From Hydrogenophaga intermedia (GTDB lineage Bacteria > Pseudomonadota > Gammaproteobacteria > Burkholderiales > Burkholderiaceae_C), in assembly GCF_000723405.1 (NCBI RefSeq), contig NZ_CCAE010000046.1:1-35950 (forward strand): DNA of 35,950 nt. The letters run 5' to 3'. Shown here in pieces: positions 23,520 to 31,686 of this stretch; within the stretch, counting starts at the first letter, position 1; each line of letters begins with the position of its first letter. The notes under the pieces are model-generated. The model made no database searches and had not been told where the DNA came from. It saw only the letters and a program-made list of their open reading frames with translations. The translations under genes and the position numbers were made by a program.

Positions 23520-24362
23520 TCAGCCGTCGACGCCGTAGCGCGGCGCGCGGCGCTCGCGCAAGGATGCCACACCTTCGCGCACGTCGGGGCCGGCGAAACC
23601 CATGAATTCCAGCGCGAGCGAGGTGTCGAAACTCGGGCCGGCCTGGCGCAGCCAGTTGTTGAGCGAGTACTTGGTCCAGCGGATCGCGGTGGCACTGCCG
23701 CTGGCGAGCCGATCGGCCACCTCGTAGGCTTTGTCGAGCAATTGCTCGTCGTCCACCACCAGCGACACGAGGCCGATGCGCTCGGCCTCCTCGCCGCTCA
23801 CGGCATCGCACAGCATGAGGTAGTACTTGGCCTTGGCCATGCCGCACAGCAACGGCCAGACGATGGCGGCGTGGTCGCCCGCCGCCACACCCAGGCGCGT
23901 GTGGCCGTCCACGATCTTGGCGCTGCGCGCGGCGATGGAGATGTCGGCCAGCAGGCCGGCCACCAGGCCTGCGCCCACGGCCGGACCGTGCATGGCGCTG
24001 ACGATGGGCTTGTCGCAGTTGATGACGTTGTAGACCAGGTCTCGCGCTTCCTTCCAGACGCGCGATCGCACCTCGAAGTCGGTGGCCATGTCCTGCACCA
24101 GAGCCAGGTCGCCACCGCCGGAGAAGCCCATGCCGCTGCCGCGCAGCACGGCGGCGCGCACGCTGTCGTCGCGGCCCACGTCGCGCCAGATCTCGCTCAG
24201 CTCCCAGTGGCCTTCGTGGCCGGCGGTGGGCAGCTTGCCGTTGCCGCCGGGGCCGTCGGCGCGCATGCGGATGTCGAGCACGCTGGGGGTGCCGTCCACC
24301 AGCGGGCCGCGGCGGGTGATCTCCAGGGTCTGGTAGCGGCTGTAGTCGATGGGCTGGCTCAT
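23520..24362 (-). CDS. Crotonase-superfamily protein lacking both catalytic glutamates
   Basis: 280-residue enoyl-CoA hydratase/isomerase homologue. The oxyanion-hole region GFSGGGDLA (79-87) and [15 protein letters not shown] (118-132) are clear. At the places of the two catalytic glutamates of rat crotonase (Glu144 and Glu164) this protein has Val134 and His154, so ordinary hydratase chemistry is unlikely. It may be an isomerase, hydrolase, dehalogenase-like or decarboxylase-like member. The start at 24362 follows a GAGGAGA-type Shine-Dalgarno; the frame runs further but without support. First gene of the operon with phaM and the FIST gene. Confidence 0.88.
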   Translation of the reverse strand: MSQPIDYSRYQTLEITRRGPLVDGTPSVLDIRMRADGPGGNGKLPTAGHEGHWELSEIWRDVGRDDSVRAAVLRGSGMGFSGGGDLALVQDMATDFEVRSRVWKEARDLVYNVINCDKPIVSAMHGPAVGAGLVAGLLADISIAARSAKIVDGHTRLGVAAGDHAAIVWPLLCGMAKAKYYLMLCDAVSGEEAERIGLVSLVVDDEQLLDKAYEVADRLASGSATAIRWTKYSLNNWLRQAGPSFDTSLALEFMGFAGPDVREGVASLRERRAPRYGVDG

Positions 24363-24404
24363 GGTGGTCTCCTCGTTGTGTCGTCCAGGAAGCGGACGAT
24401 TGTG

Positions 24405-24420
24405 CTTGACCTGCATCAAG
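24405..24420. promoter_or_regulatory. FNR/ANR-like box
   Basis: TTGAC-CTGC-ATCAA (24406-24419) matches the TTGAT-N4-ATCAA consensus at 9 of 10 positions and extends to a C/G flank. A -10-like CATCAT lies at 24442-24447. With the box at about -41.5, transcription would start near 24454, just before the AGGAG at 24459-24463 of the rightward zinc-finger gene. This suggests activation of that gene under low oxygen. Effect on the leftward operon is also possible. Confidence 0.55.
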
Positions 24421-24468
24421 CGCCACCGCGGCCCTGGCGCGCATCATGGGCGCCCATCAGGAGACCCC

Positions 24469-24822
24469 ATGAGCACGCCCATTTCGGACACCTTTGAAGC
24501 CCAGTTGCGCTCGATGCGCAGCGACTTGCTCGCGCGTCTGCAGACCCAGCGCGGGGGTACGCGCAGCCGAGCCGACGCCGCCGCAGACAAACGCGAACGC
24601 GCCGACGACGACGGCCTGGACCGTGACGAATCCTTCGACCTCGGCGCCGTGCTGGGCGAGCGCGAAACAGCCGAACTCGGCGCGATCGACGCCGCGCTCA
24701 GGCGCGTCGCCGACGGCAGCTACGGCCTGTGCGTGACCTGCGGCACGCAGATTCCCGCCGCGCGTCTGCACGCCCAGCCCACGGCCGAGCGCTGCGTGGG
24801 TTGCCAAGCCCGCGTGGAGTAG
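24469..24822 (+). CDS. DksA/TraR-family C4 zinc-finger protein
   Basis: 117 residues. An N-terminal charged helix region is followed by GERETAELGAIDAALRRVADGSYGLC and a four-cysteine zinc finger (Cys88, Cys91, Cys109, Cys112). Such proteins bind in the RNA polymerase secondary channel. The coiled-coil is shorter than in DksA (about 150 residues) and the DxxDxA tip is not seen, so a DksA-like paralogue rather than DksA itself is meant. AGGAG at 24459-24463 supports the ATG. The FNR-like box upstream suggests oxygen control. Ends four bases from the converging hydrolase gene. Confidence 0.88.
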   Translation: MSTPISDTFEAQLRSMRSDLLARLQTQRGGTRSRADAAADKRERADDDGLDRDESFDLGAVLGERETAELGAIDAALRRVADGSYGLCVTCGTQIPAARLHAQPTAERCVGCQARVE

Positions 24823-24826
24823 CCGA

Positions 24827-25843
24827 TCAGACCTTGCCGGCCAGCGGCGCGATCTTCTGATCGATCGCGCCGAAGATGGACTGGCCGTCCTTGCCCTTCA
24901 TCTCGATGCGGATGGTGTCGCCGAACTTCATGAAGGCGGTGGAGGGCTTGCCGTCGAGGATGGTTTCGATGGCGCGCTTCTCGGCGATGCAGCTGTAGCC
25001 CTTGGGCCATTCCTGGCGCCCGTCCACTTCCACCGACTTGTTGCTCACCGTGCCGCTGCCCACGATGGAGCCGGCGCGCACGTTGCGCGTCTTGCCGATG
25101 TGCGCAATGAGCTGGCCGAAGTGGAAGGTCATCTCGGGGCCGGCCTCGCACATGCCGACTTTGCGCCCGTTCCAGGTGCTCTGCAGCGTAAGGTGCACGC
25201 GCCCGCCCTGCCAGGCGTCGCCCAGCTCGTCGGGCGTCACGGCCACGGGGCTGAAGGCGGTGGCGGGCTTGCTCTGGAAGAAGCCGAAGCCCTTGGCCAG
25301 TTCGGCCGGGATCAGGTTGCGAAGCGAGACGTCGTTGGCCAGCATCAGCAGGCGAATGCCGTCGACCGCCTGCTCGGGCGTCACGCACATCGGCACGTCG
25401 CCGGTGATCACCGCAATCTCGGCCTCGAAGTCGATGCCGTAGTCCTCGCTGGGCACCACCACGTCGTCCTGCGGGCCGATGAAATCGTCGCTACCGCCCT
25501 GGTACATCAGCGGGTCTTCGTAGAAGCTGTGCGGCACCTCGGAGTTGCGCGCGGCGCGCACCAGCTCCACATGGTTGATGTAGGCGGAGCCATCGGCCCA
25601 CTGGTAGGCGCGCGGCAACGGCGCCATGCACATCGCCGGATCGAACGGGAAGGCGTGGCGCGCCTTGCCTTGGTTCAGGGTGACGTACAGGTCCTGCAGC
25701 TGGGGGCTGATGAAGTTCCAGTCGTCCAGCGCCTGCTGCAGGGTGTTGGCGATGCCGGTCGCATAATGGGCCGAGCTCAGGTCGCGCGAGACCACCACCA
25801 GTTGTCCGTCGCGCGAGCCGTCCTTGTAGGTGGCGAGTTTCAT
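24827..25843 (-). CDS. Fumarylacetoacetate hydrolase family protein
   Basis: 338 residues of the FAH superfamily, which hydrolyses C-C bonds of acylpyruvate-type compounds using Mg or Ca. Metal ligands are visible as Glu140 and Glu142 in DFEAEIAVI, with Asp110 and Asp171 as likely partners. The length and N-terminal domain fit the bacterial fumarylacetoacetase of the homogentisate route, last step of tyrosine breakdown to fumarate and acetoacetate. No hmgA or maiA is in the window, so substrate assignment is moderate. AGGAGAT lies before the ATG at 25843. Divergent from an IclR regulator that likely controls it. Confidence 0.88.
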   Translation of the reverse strand: MKLATYKDGSRDGQLVVVSRDLSSAHYATGIANTLQQALDDWNFISPQLQDLYVTLNQGKARHAFPFDPAMCMAPLPRAYQWADGSAYINHVELVRAARNSEVPHSFYEDPLMYQGGSDDFIGPQDDVVVPSEDYGIDFEAEIAVITGDVPMCVTPEQAVDGIRLLMLANDVSLRNLIPAELAKGFGFFQSKPATAFSPVAVTPDELGDAWQGGRVHLTLQSTWNGRKVGMCEAGPEMTFHFGQLIAHIGKTRNVRAGSIVGSGTVSNKSVEVDGRQEWPKGYSCIAEKRAIETILDGKPSTAFMKFGDTIRIEMKGKDGQSIFGAIDQKIAPLAGKV

Positions 25844-25895
25844 GCGTATCTCCTGCTGCCTTTTGAGTGGATGGGTGCCCCGGGGGCTTTGGGGC

Positions 25896-25923
25896 GATAA
25901 TTACGGATAGTGAAATCCATTAA
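25896..25923. promoter_or_regulatory. IclR-type operator and -10 element between FAH and IclR genes
   Basis: GGAT (25905-25908) and ATCC (25915-25918) flank AGTGAA, with TTA- and -TTAA sequence outside, giving an imperfect dyad. A good -10, GATAAT at 25896-25901, would start rightward transcription near 25908 inside the dyad, leaving a very short leader before the ATG at 25927. No clear -35 or Shine-Dalgarno is visible. Confidence 0.4.
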
Positions 25924-25926
25924 CCT

Positions 25927-26811
25927 ATGCGTAAGAGCGAGATTCTAGACCAAAGCCCCGCCGAAGCGAACGACGACAACGAGCCGCAGCGCGCGGGCAT
26001 CCAGTCCGTCGAGGTCGGCTTTGAACTTCTCAACGCCCTGTCGCGGGCCAGCGGCGCGCTGATGCTGCGCGACCTGGCCGCCGACGCCGGCATGAGCGCG
26101 GCCAAGGCGCACCGCTACCTGGTGAGCTTCCAGCGCCTGGGCCTGGTCACGCAGGACACCGCCACCACCCGCTACGACCTGGGCCCGGCCGCGCTGCGCC
26201 TGGGCCTGGCCAGCCTGTCGCGCATCGACGCCGTGCGCCTGGCGCGCGAGCGCATCGACGCGCTGCTGCCGCTCACCGGCCACACCCTGGCCATTGCCGT
26301 GTGGGGCAACCAGGGGCCCACGATGGTGCATTGGACCGAAGCCCCGACGGCCGTGCCTGTGGCCCTGCGCCTGGGCGACGTGATGCCGCTGCTCTCCTCG
26401 GCCACGGGCCGCTGCTTCGCCGCCTTCATGGGCGACGAAAGCCACGACGCGCAGCGCATCGGCCCCATGATCCGCGAGGAGCTCGCGCGATTGAAGAAGC
26501 TGCCGCGCAACGGCCCGGTGCCGCTGGACCTGCCCACGTCAATGGCCGAAGTGAACGACATGCTCGACGAGGTGCGCCAGCGCGGCCTGGCGCGCGTGGT
26601 GCACAGCCTTCAGGCCAGCGTGGCCGGCTTCAGCGCCCCGGTGTTCGACGTGCAGGGCCGCGTGGTGCTGGCCATGGTGGTGCTGGGCTCGGTGGCCACG
26701 CTGGACACCGACTGGGACGGTGTCCCCGCCACCGCCTTGCGGGATGCCGCCCGTCGGTTGAGCGCGGATCTGGGGCACCCCGAAGCGGCCACCCGGTCCC
26801 ACAAAGGATGA
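25927..26811 (+). CDS. IclR family transcriptional regulator (second)
   Basis: 294 residues with a winged helix-turn-helix (about 27-90; LRDLAADAGMSAAKAHRYLVSF) and an IclR effector domain (LPLTGHTLAIAVWGNQGP, PLLSSATGRCFAAFM). Divergent from the FAH-family gene, so it probably represses or activates that gene in response to an aromatic acid such as homogentisate, which is inference. Its stop overlaps the start of the DUF3108 gene (ATGA at 26808-26811). Confidence 0.92.
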   Translation: MRKSEILDQSPAEANDDNEPQRAGIQSVEVGFELLNALSRASGALMLRDLAADAGMSAAKAHRYLVSFQRLGLVTQDTATTRYDLGPAALRLGLASLSRIDAVRLARERIDALLPLTGHTLAIAVWGNQGPTMVHWTEAPTAVPVALRLGDVMPLLSSATGRCFAAFMGDESHDAQRIGPMIREELARLKKLPRNGPVPLDLPTSMAEVNDMLDEVRQRGLARVVHSLQASVAGFSAPVFDVQGRVVLAMVVLGSVATLDTDWDGVPATALRDAARRLSADLGHPEAATRSHKG

Positions 26812-27791
26812 CGCGCAAGGAACACCTGGGGCCGGCGCCCCGCACGTGGTTGTGGTTGGGTGGGGGGGTGCTGCTGGCCCACTGGGCCATGCTCGGACCG
26901 GTGGGCGCGTCCCCCGTCCAGGCCACGCCCAGCGCCACCGCTCCAGCAACGCCAGAGCCGGTGGTCACCGCCACCCACCAGGCCATGCCGGTGGATGTGA
27001 CCCGGGTGCAATGGACGGCGGCCGAGCGTCCGGCCACGCCTCCCATGGCGCGCCGGCCCGCCAAGGTGGCACCCCCACCAGTGGAAGCACAGGTGTTGAT
27101 CGCCCAGGCGCCTGCGCCCAAGCCGGCCGCCGCAGCGAATGCCCCAGCGGCCACCGCGCCCCCCAGCGACCCGCCCCCCGCCACCGAACTGAACTACGAC
27201 GTGTTCGGCCAGGCCAAGGGCTTCGATTACCGCGCCACCGGTACCCTGTCGTGGCGACGCGAAGGCGCGAACTACACGGCCCGCATGGAGCTGTCCATGC
27301 CCCTTCTGGGCAAGCGCGTGCAAACCAGCGAGGGCAGCGTAGGTCCCGATGGCCTGCGCCCGGTGCGCTTCGCCGACAAGCGCAGCAGCGAACGCGCTGC
27401 GCACTTCGAGCGTGACGCCAAACGCATCCGCTTCAGCAACAACGCGCCTGAGGCCGAGTGGCTGCCCGGCGCGCAGGACCGCCTGAGCCTGTTCATCCAA
27501 CTCGCGGGCCTGATGCGCGCCCAGCCCCGCCAGACCGGCGACGTGCTCAGCTTCCAGGTAGCGGGAGTGGGCGACGCAGAGGTCTGGCAATTCGAGGTGG
27601 GCGCACTGGAAACCCTGCGCCTGCCCGCCGGCAACATCGAGGCCCGGTTGCTCAAGCGAGCGCCGCGCAAGCCCCACGACAGCACCGTCGAGGTGTGGCT
27701 GGCGCCGTCCCTGGGCCATTTGCCGGTGCGCCTGCGCATCGCCCAGCCGGGCGGTGACGTGGCTGACCAGAGGCTGGCCCGTTTGCCCTAG
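26808..27791 (+). CDS. DUF3108 domain protein, membrane-anchored or secreted
   Basis: 327 residues. A hydrophobic segment at about 13-32 is a signal peptide or anchor. A long Ala/Pro/Thr-rich linker (35-130) with APAPKPAAAA-type sequence follows, reminiscent of periplasm-spanning linkers. A DUF3108 beta-rich domain starts at TELNYDVFGQAKGFDYRATG and runs to the end (TVEVWLAPSLGHLPVRLRI). Function of the family is unknown; it is probably periplasmic. AAAGG and the four-base overlap with the IclR gene support this ATG and translational coupling. The link with IclR may be positional only. Confidence 0.85.
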   Translation: MTRKEHLGPAPRTWLWLGGGVLLAHWAMLGPVGASPVQATPSATAPATPEPVVTATHQAMPVDVTRVQWTAAERPATPPMARRPAKVAPPPVEAQVLIAQAPAPKPAAAANAPAATAPPSDPPPATELNYDVFGQAKGFDYRATGTLSWRREGANYTARMELSMPLLGKRVQTSEGSVGPDGLRPVRFADKRSSERAAHFERDAKRIRFSNNAPEAEWLPGAQDRLSLFIQLAGLMRAQPRQTGDVLSFQVAGVGDAEVWQFEVGALETLRLPAGNIEARLLKRAPRKPHDSTVEVWLAPSLGHLPVRLRIAQPGGDVADQRLARLP

Positions 27792-27952
27792 TCAACGGGC
27801 ACCCCGGAACCTGTTCGCGGTCAAACACCACAAGCCTGCTTGAAAAATGCCCCTGGGTCACCAACTGGGGCATACCCGGCTCCAGTGGGAGCGCGATTTG
27901 CCGATATAACGGCACCAGCGCCGACATATTTGGCGGAAAGGAACACAAGTCC

Positions 27953-28237
27953 ATGCACATGCTGTACGACTCGGAGGCTTTCGCGGTGGTCCACATCCTG
28001 GCCAACGCGCCGGCCGAAGGTGAAGCGCCCGCCGACGAGGGGCCGCAGATCCCGCGCCATGGCTTCGAAATCGTGGACAAGCGCTCGGGCAAGGAGGTCT
28101 ACCTCGACGGCTCCTGGGCCGAGATGTTCCAGGCGCAGATCGTGGAATGGCAGCGCAACAGCCCCTCGCAGGAAGAGGTGGAGAACACGCTGGAGGGTTA
28201 CGCGTCCCTCGCCCAGAACCCGGTCGTGATGCACTGA
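27953..28237 (+). CDS. DUF3567 family protein
   Basis: 94 residues beginning MHMLYDSEAFAVVHI, with HGFEIVDKRSGKEVYLDGSWAEMF and a C-terminal helix QEEVENTLEGYASLAQ. These match DUF3567, a small cytosolic family found mainly in Betaproteobacteria, function unknown. AAAGGA lies upstream of the ATG. The 161-base spacer before it contains TATAAC at 27905-27910 as a possible -10 and an inverted repeat ATGCCCC/GGGGCAT (27847-27853, 27867-27873). A terminator follows. Confidence 0.88.
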   Translation: MHMLYDSEAFAVVHILANAPAEGEAPADEGPQIPRHGFEIVDKRSGKEVYLDGSWAEMFQAQIVEWQRNSPSQEEVENTLEGYASLAQNPVVMH

Positions 28238-28260
28238 GCGCACCACGCCATCGAACCCCG

Positions 28261-28285
28261 AAGCCCGGCTATGCCGGGCTTTTTT
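28261..28285 (+). terminator. Terminator of DUF3567 gene, overlapping the end of the AbrB gene
   Basis: AAGCCCGGC (28261-28269), loop TAT, GCCGGGCTT (28273-28281), T-run 28280-28285. On the other strand the same bases encode the last residues (KSPA) and stop of the AbrB-family protein at 28269. Confidence 0.88.
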
Positions 28286-29402
28286 GTGCCTGCGCGTAAC
28301 GCCAGCGGTACACCGGCTCGGCCAGCACCAGCACCGCCACCAGCCGGCAGACCTGGAAGGCCGTGACCACGGGCGCGCCCAGTTGCAGCACCTTGGCGGT
28401 GATCGCCATCTCGGCGATGCCGCCCGGCGAGGTGCCCAGCAGCATGGTCACGGGGTGCAGGCCGGTGAGCCGCGCCATCACCCAGCCAAAGCCCGCGCAC
28501 AGGGCCATCATGGCGAAGGTGGCCACCGCCACCGAGCCCAGCCAGCGCGGCGCCGTGTGCGCAAAGGCCGGCGTGAAGCGCACGCCCAGGCTGATGCCGA
28601 TGAAGAGTTGCGCCATGTTGGTGAAGGCCACGGGCAGCGCGGACAGTTGCACGTCCGCCAGCGTGATCAACATCGTGGCCACCAGCGCGCCCATGAACCA
28701 CGGGTTGGCGCGGCCCAGGCGCTGCATGGCCAGCGCGCCCACCAGCGTAAGCAGGCCCAGCAGCGCCAGGCCGCCCCAATGCACCTCGCGCACGGCCGGG
28801 GGCAGCAGGTCCAGACCGTGCACGCCCGCGGCCTGCAGGGCGAAGGGGATCGTCACGGTGACCAGCAGCACGCGCAGCGTGTGTGCGGCGGCCACCAGGT
28901 CGGTGCGCGCGTGCTGGCGCTCGGCGAGCAGGGTCATCTCGGAGGCCCCGCCGATGGCGCCCGCGAAATAGGTGGTGGCCATGAGCTGCGCGGGCGGCAG
29001 GTTCAGGCGCGCGGCGTGCAAGCGCCGCAGCCAGGCCGAGAAACCCAGTCCCAGCATCAGCGCCCAGGCCACGCCCAGCGCGATGGCCCACCACAAGCTC
29101 GCCACCAGCGCACCAACCTCAGGCGTGAAGTACAGGCCCAAGGCCGCGCCGATCACCCACTGCCCCACGTTGCGCAGCGGCGCCCAGCTCTCGGTGGGCG
29201 CGCCCAGCACCGACACCAGGGCCGTGGCCAGCAGCGGTCCGATCATCCAGGGGATGGGCGTACCCAGCCAGACACACAGGCGGGCGGCGGCGTAGGCGAG
29301 CAGGAGCGTCAGGGCCGTGCGCGTCCAGGACGCCGGCCCGAAGCGCGACAGGAGAGAGGGCACTTGCGGGGAATCGAGAGTGGCGCGCCGAAGGGCCGCC
29401 AT
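28269..29402 (-). CDS. AbrB family membrane protein (AimA-like)
   Basis: 377-residue integral membrane protein with about ten hydrophobic helices arranged as two homologous halves. PIPWMIGPLLATAL and GTSPGGIAEMAITAKVL are diagnostic of the AbrB (ammonia monooxygenase-named) transporter family; TYFAGAIGGASEMTLLAE is the equivalent motif of the first half. The family name derives from an old annotation and does not mean ammonia oxidation. Substrate unknown. The ATG at 29402 lies only 21 bases from the divergent ATG of the next gene. Its 3' end lies in the terminator at 28261. Confidence 0.9.
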   Translation of the reverse strand: MAALRRATLDSPQVPSLLSRFGPASWTRTALTLLLAYAAARLCVWLGTPIPWMIGPLLATALVSVLGAPTESWAPLRNVGQWVIGAALGLYFTPEVGALVASLWWAIALGVAWALMLGLGFSAWLRRLHAARLNLPPAQLMATTYFAGAIGGASEMTLLAERQHARTDLVAAAHTLRVLLVTVTIPFALQAAGVHGLDLLPPAVREVHWGGLALLGLLTLVGALAMQRLGRANPWFMGALVATMLITLADVQLSALPVAFTNMAQLFIGISLGVRFTPAFAHTAPRWLGSVAVATFAMMALCAGFGWVMARLTGLHPVTMLLGTSPGGIAEMAITAKVLQLGAPVVTAFQVCRLVAVLVLAEPVYRWRYAQAQKSPA

Positions 29403-29423
29403 ACGGAGCCGTAGTATCGGCGC

Positions 29424-30218
29424 ATGAAGCTTTCCCTTGTCGCCATCGGATTTGCCGCGCTGCTCGCGGCCTGCGCCCAGACGCCCCCGAAGGATCTGCC
29501 CGCGCTGCTCGCACGCACCCAGCCCACGCCGCTGCTGCTGGTGGGTGAACAGCACGATGCGCCCGAGCACCAGCAACTGCAGCGCGAGCTGGTGCAGGCC
29601 CTGGCCGCGCGCGGCGAGCTGGCCGCCGTGGTAATGGAGATGGCCGAGGCCGGCCGCGACACCCGGGCCCTGCCGCGCGATGCGAGCGAGGACGCCGTGC
29701 GCGAGGCGCTGGCCTGGAACCAGGGCGCCAACTGGCCCTGGCCCACCTACGGACCGGTGGTGATGGCCGCCGTGTGCGCGGGCGTGCCGGTGTACGGCGG
29801 CAACCTGCCGCGCGCGCAGATGCGCGAGGCCATGAGTGATGCCGCTCTGGACCAGTCGGTGAGCGCAGCCGCGCTGGAACACCAGCGCGCTGCCGTGCGC
29901 GAAGGTCACTGCGATCTGCTGCCCGAGGGCCAGATTGCGCCCATGACGCGCATCCAGCTTGCTCGCGACCGATCGCTCGCCGACACCGCCTTGAACGCCC
30001 TGGCGCCAGGCCGCACGGTGCTGCTGATCGCGGGCAATGGCCACGTGCGCACCGACCTGGGCGTGCCACTGCATCTGCCGGCCGGCCAAGCGCACCGCGT
30101 GGTGGTGGCACGCGCCGGCGAGGCCGGCGCCGACGCGCCGGGCGACGTGGTGTGGCCCACGCCCGCCCTGCCCGCGCGCGACCACTGCGCCGAGCTGCGC
30201 GAGCGCTTCAAGCGCTGA
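29424..30218 (+). CDS. ChaN-like haem-binding lipoprotein
   Basis: 264 residues. The signal peptide ends in lipobox LAAC with Cys17, predicting a lipid-anchored protein. The ChaN (DUF399) domain shows LLLVGEQHDAPEHQ, VVMEMAE and GNGHVRTDLGVP. The Campylobacter ChaN structure binds haem, so a role in iron uptake is the usual suggestion. No Shine-Dalgarno lies before the ATG; a -10-like TAGTAT at 29412-29417 would give a leaderless message. It stops exactly where the converging aminotransferase stops (TGATCA). Confidence 0.9.
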   Translation: MKLSLVAIGFAALLAACAQTPPKDLPALLARTQPTPLLLVGEQHDAPEHQQLQRELVQALAARGELAAVVMEMAEAGRDTRALPRDASEDAVREALAWNQGANWPWPTYGPVVMAAVCAGVPVYGGNLPRAQMREAMSDAALDQSVSAAALEHQRAAVREGHCDLLPEGQIAPMTRIQLARDRSLADTALNALAPGRTVLLIAGNGHVRTDLGVPLHLPAGQAHRVVVARAGEAGADAPGDVVWPTPALPARDHCAELRERFKR

Positions 30219-31562
30219 TCAGGCCGGCAGGCGCTTGATGGCGTCGGCGAGCACCGAGACCATGGTTTCGATGTGCTCGCGCTCCACGATGTAGGGCGGC
30301 GCGAAGACGAGGTTGTCGCCCGCGTTGCGCACCAGCACGCCGCGGTGGAAGCAGTCGAGGAAGACGTCGAAGGCGCGCTTGCCGGGCATGCCGGGCTGCG
30401 GCGCCAGTTCCACCGCGCAGGCAAGGCCCAGGCTGCGGATGCCGATGACGTTCGGCAGGCCCTTGATGGCTCCGAACATCGCGTCGCTGAGCACCTGCCC
30501 CATCTGGCCGGCGCGCGCGAAGAGTTGCTCCTTCTGCATCAGCTCCAGCGTGGCGATGGCCGCCGCGCAGGCCACGGGGTGGCCCGAGTAGGTGTAACCG
30601 TGGAAGAACTCGATCGCGTGGTCCGGCGCGTTGCCGTGGGCGCCCATCATGGCGTCGTAGATGCGCTGGCTGCACACCACGCCACCCATGGGGATGACGC
30701 CGTTGGTGACGCACTTGGCGAAGTTGAGCATGTCGGGCTGCACGCCGTACCAGTCGGCGCCGAAGGCCGTGCCGAGGCGGCCGAAACCGGTGATCACCTC
30801 GTCGAAGATCAGCAGGATGCCGTGCTTGTCGCAGATCTCGCGCAGGCGCTTGAGGTAGCCCTGGGGCGGCACGTACCAGCCGGCGCTGCCGGCCACGGGC
30901 TCCACGATCACCGCCGCCACGTTGCTCGGGTCGTGCAGCGGCAGGATGCGGTTCTCCAGTTCGAGCAGGATGTCCTCTTCCCACACCGGCTCCTGGTGTT
31001 GCACGAAGGCGTGCTTTACCGGGTCGTGGATGAAGCGCAGGTGGTCCACGCGTGGCAACAGGCTGGTGCCGTAGACCTTGCGGTTGGCGGGAATGCCGCC
31101 CACCGACATGCCGCCGAAGCCCACGCCGTGGTAGCCGCGTTCGCGGCCGATGAAGAGGTTGCGATGGCCCTCGCCGCGCGCGCGGTGGTAGGCCAGTGCC
31201 ACCTTCATGGACGTGTCGGCCGCTTCACTGCCCGAGTTGCAGAACAGCACCTTGTTCAGGTCGCCCGGCGCCAGCGCCGCGATCATCTCGGCCGCGCGGA
31301 AGGCCTTGTCGTTGCTCACGCTGAAGGCGGTGGCGTAGTCGAGCGTATCCAGTTGCTTCTTGATCGCTTCGTTGATGGGCTGGCGGTTGTGGCCTGCGCC
31401 CACGCACCACAGGCTGGAGATGCCGTCGATGACCTGGCGGCCGTCGTGCGTGGTGAAGTGCATGCCGTCGGCCGCCACGAAGATGCGCGGATCCTTGGCG
31501 AAGCTGCGGTTGGGCGTGAAGGGCAACCACTGGTTGTCCATGTTGAAGTCGTTGTAGGCCAT
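30219..31562 (-). CDS. Class III omega-aminotransferase (beta-alanine:pyruvate type)
   Basis: 447-residue PLP aminotransferase, fold type I. The PLP lysine is Lys283 in LNFAKCVTNG and the ring-nitrogen aspartate is Asp254 in IFDEVITGFGR. NSGSEAADTSMK binds phosphate. The N-terminal WLPFTPNRSFAKDPRIF resembles beta-alanine--pyruvate aminotransferases, which transfer amino groups from beta-alanine or other omega-amines to pyruvate. AGGAGA precedes the ATG at 31562. It stands alone; no malonate-semialdehyde dehydrogenase is adjacent, so the amine donor is open. Confidence 0.92.
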   Translation of the reverse strand: MAYNDFNMDNQWLPFTPNRSFAKDPRIFVAADGMHFTTHDGRQVIDGISSLWCVGAGHNRQPINEAIKKQLDTLDYATAFSVSNDKAFRAAEMIAALAPGDLNKVLFCNSGSEAADTSMKVALAYHRARGEGHRNLFIGRERGYHGVGFGGMSVGGIPANRKVYGTSLLPRVDHLRFIHDPVKHAFVQHQEPVWEEDILLELENRILPLHDPSNVAAVIVEPVAGSAGWYVPPQGYLKRLREICDKHGILLIFDEVITGFGRLGTAFGADWYGVQPDMLNFAKCVTNGVIPMGGVVCSQRIYDAMMGAHGNAPDHAIEFFHGYTYSGHPVACAAAIATLELMQKEQLFARAGQMGQVLSDAMFGAIKGLPNVIGIRSLGLACAVELAPQPGMPGKRAFDVFLDCFHRGVLVRNAGDNLVFAPPYIVEREHIETMVSVLADAIKRLPA

Positions 31563-31686
31563 GGCGGCGTCTCCTGGGGCGGGCAATGATCCGGGCATTC
31601 TGGCACCGCCCCGGCGCGGCCGGTGGCGCCACTGCCCGACCCCGCGCCGGGCCCACTGACGGCCGCCCTGCGACAATCGCGCCGCC

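Noticed and set aside
22584..24497. 637-codon frame across phaM and the crotonase-like gene
   Set aside because: Antisense to two recognisable genes in one operon and without any domain features.
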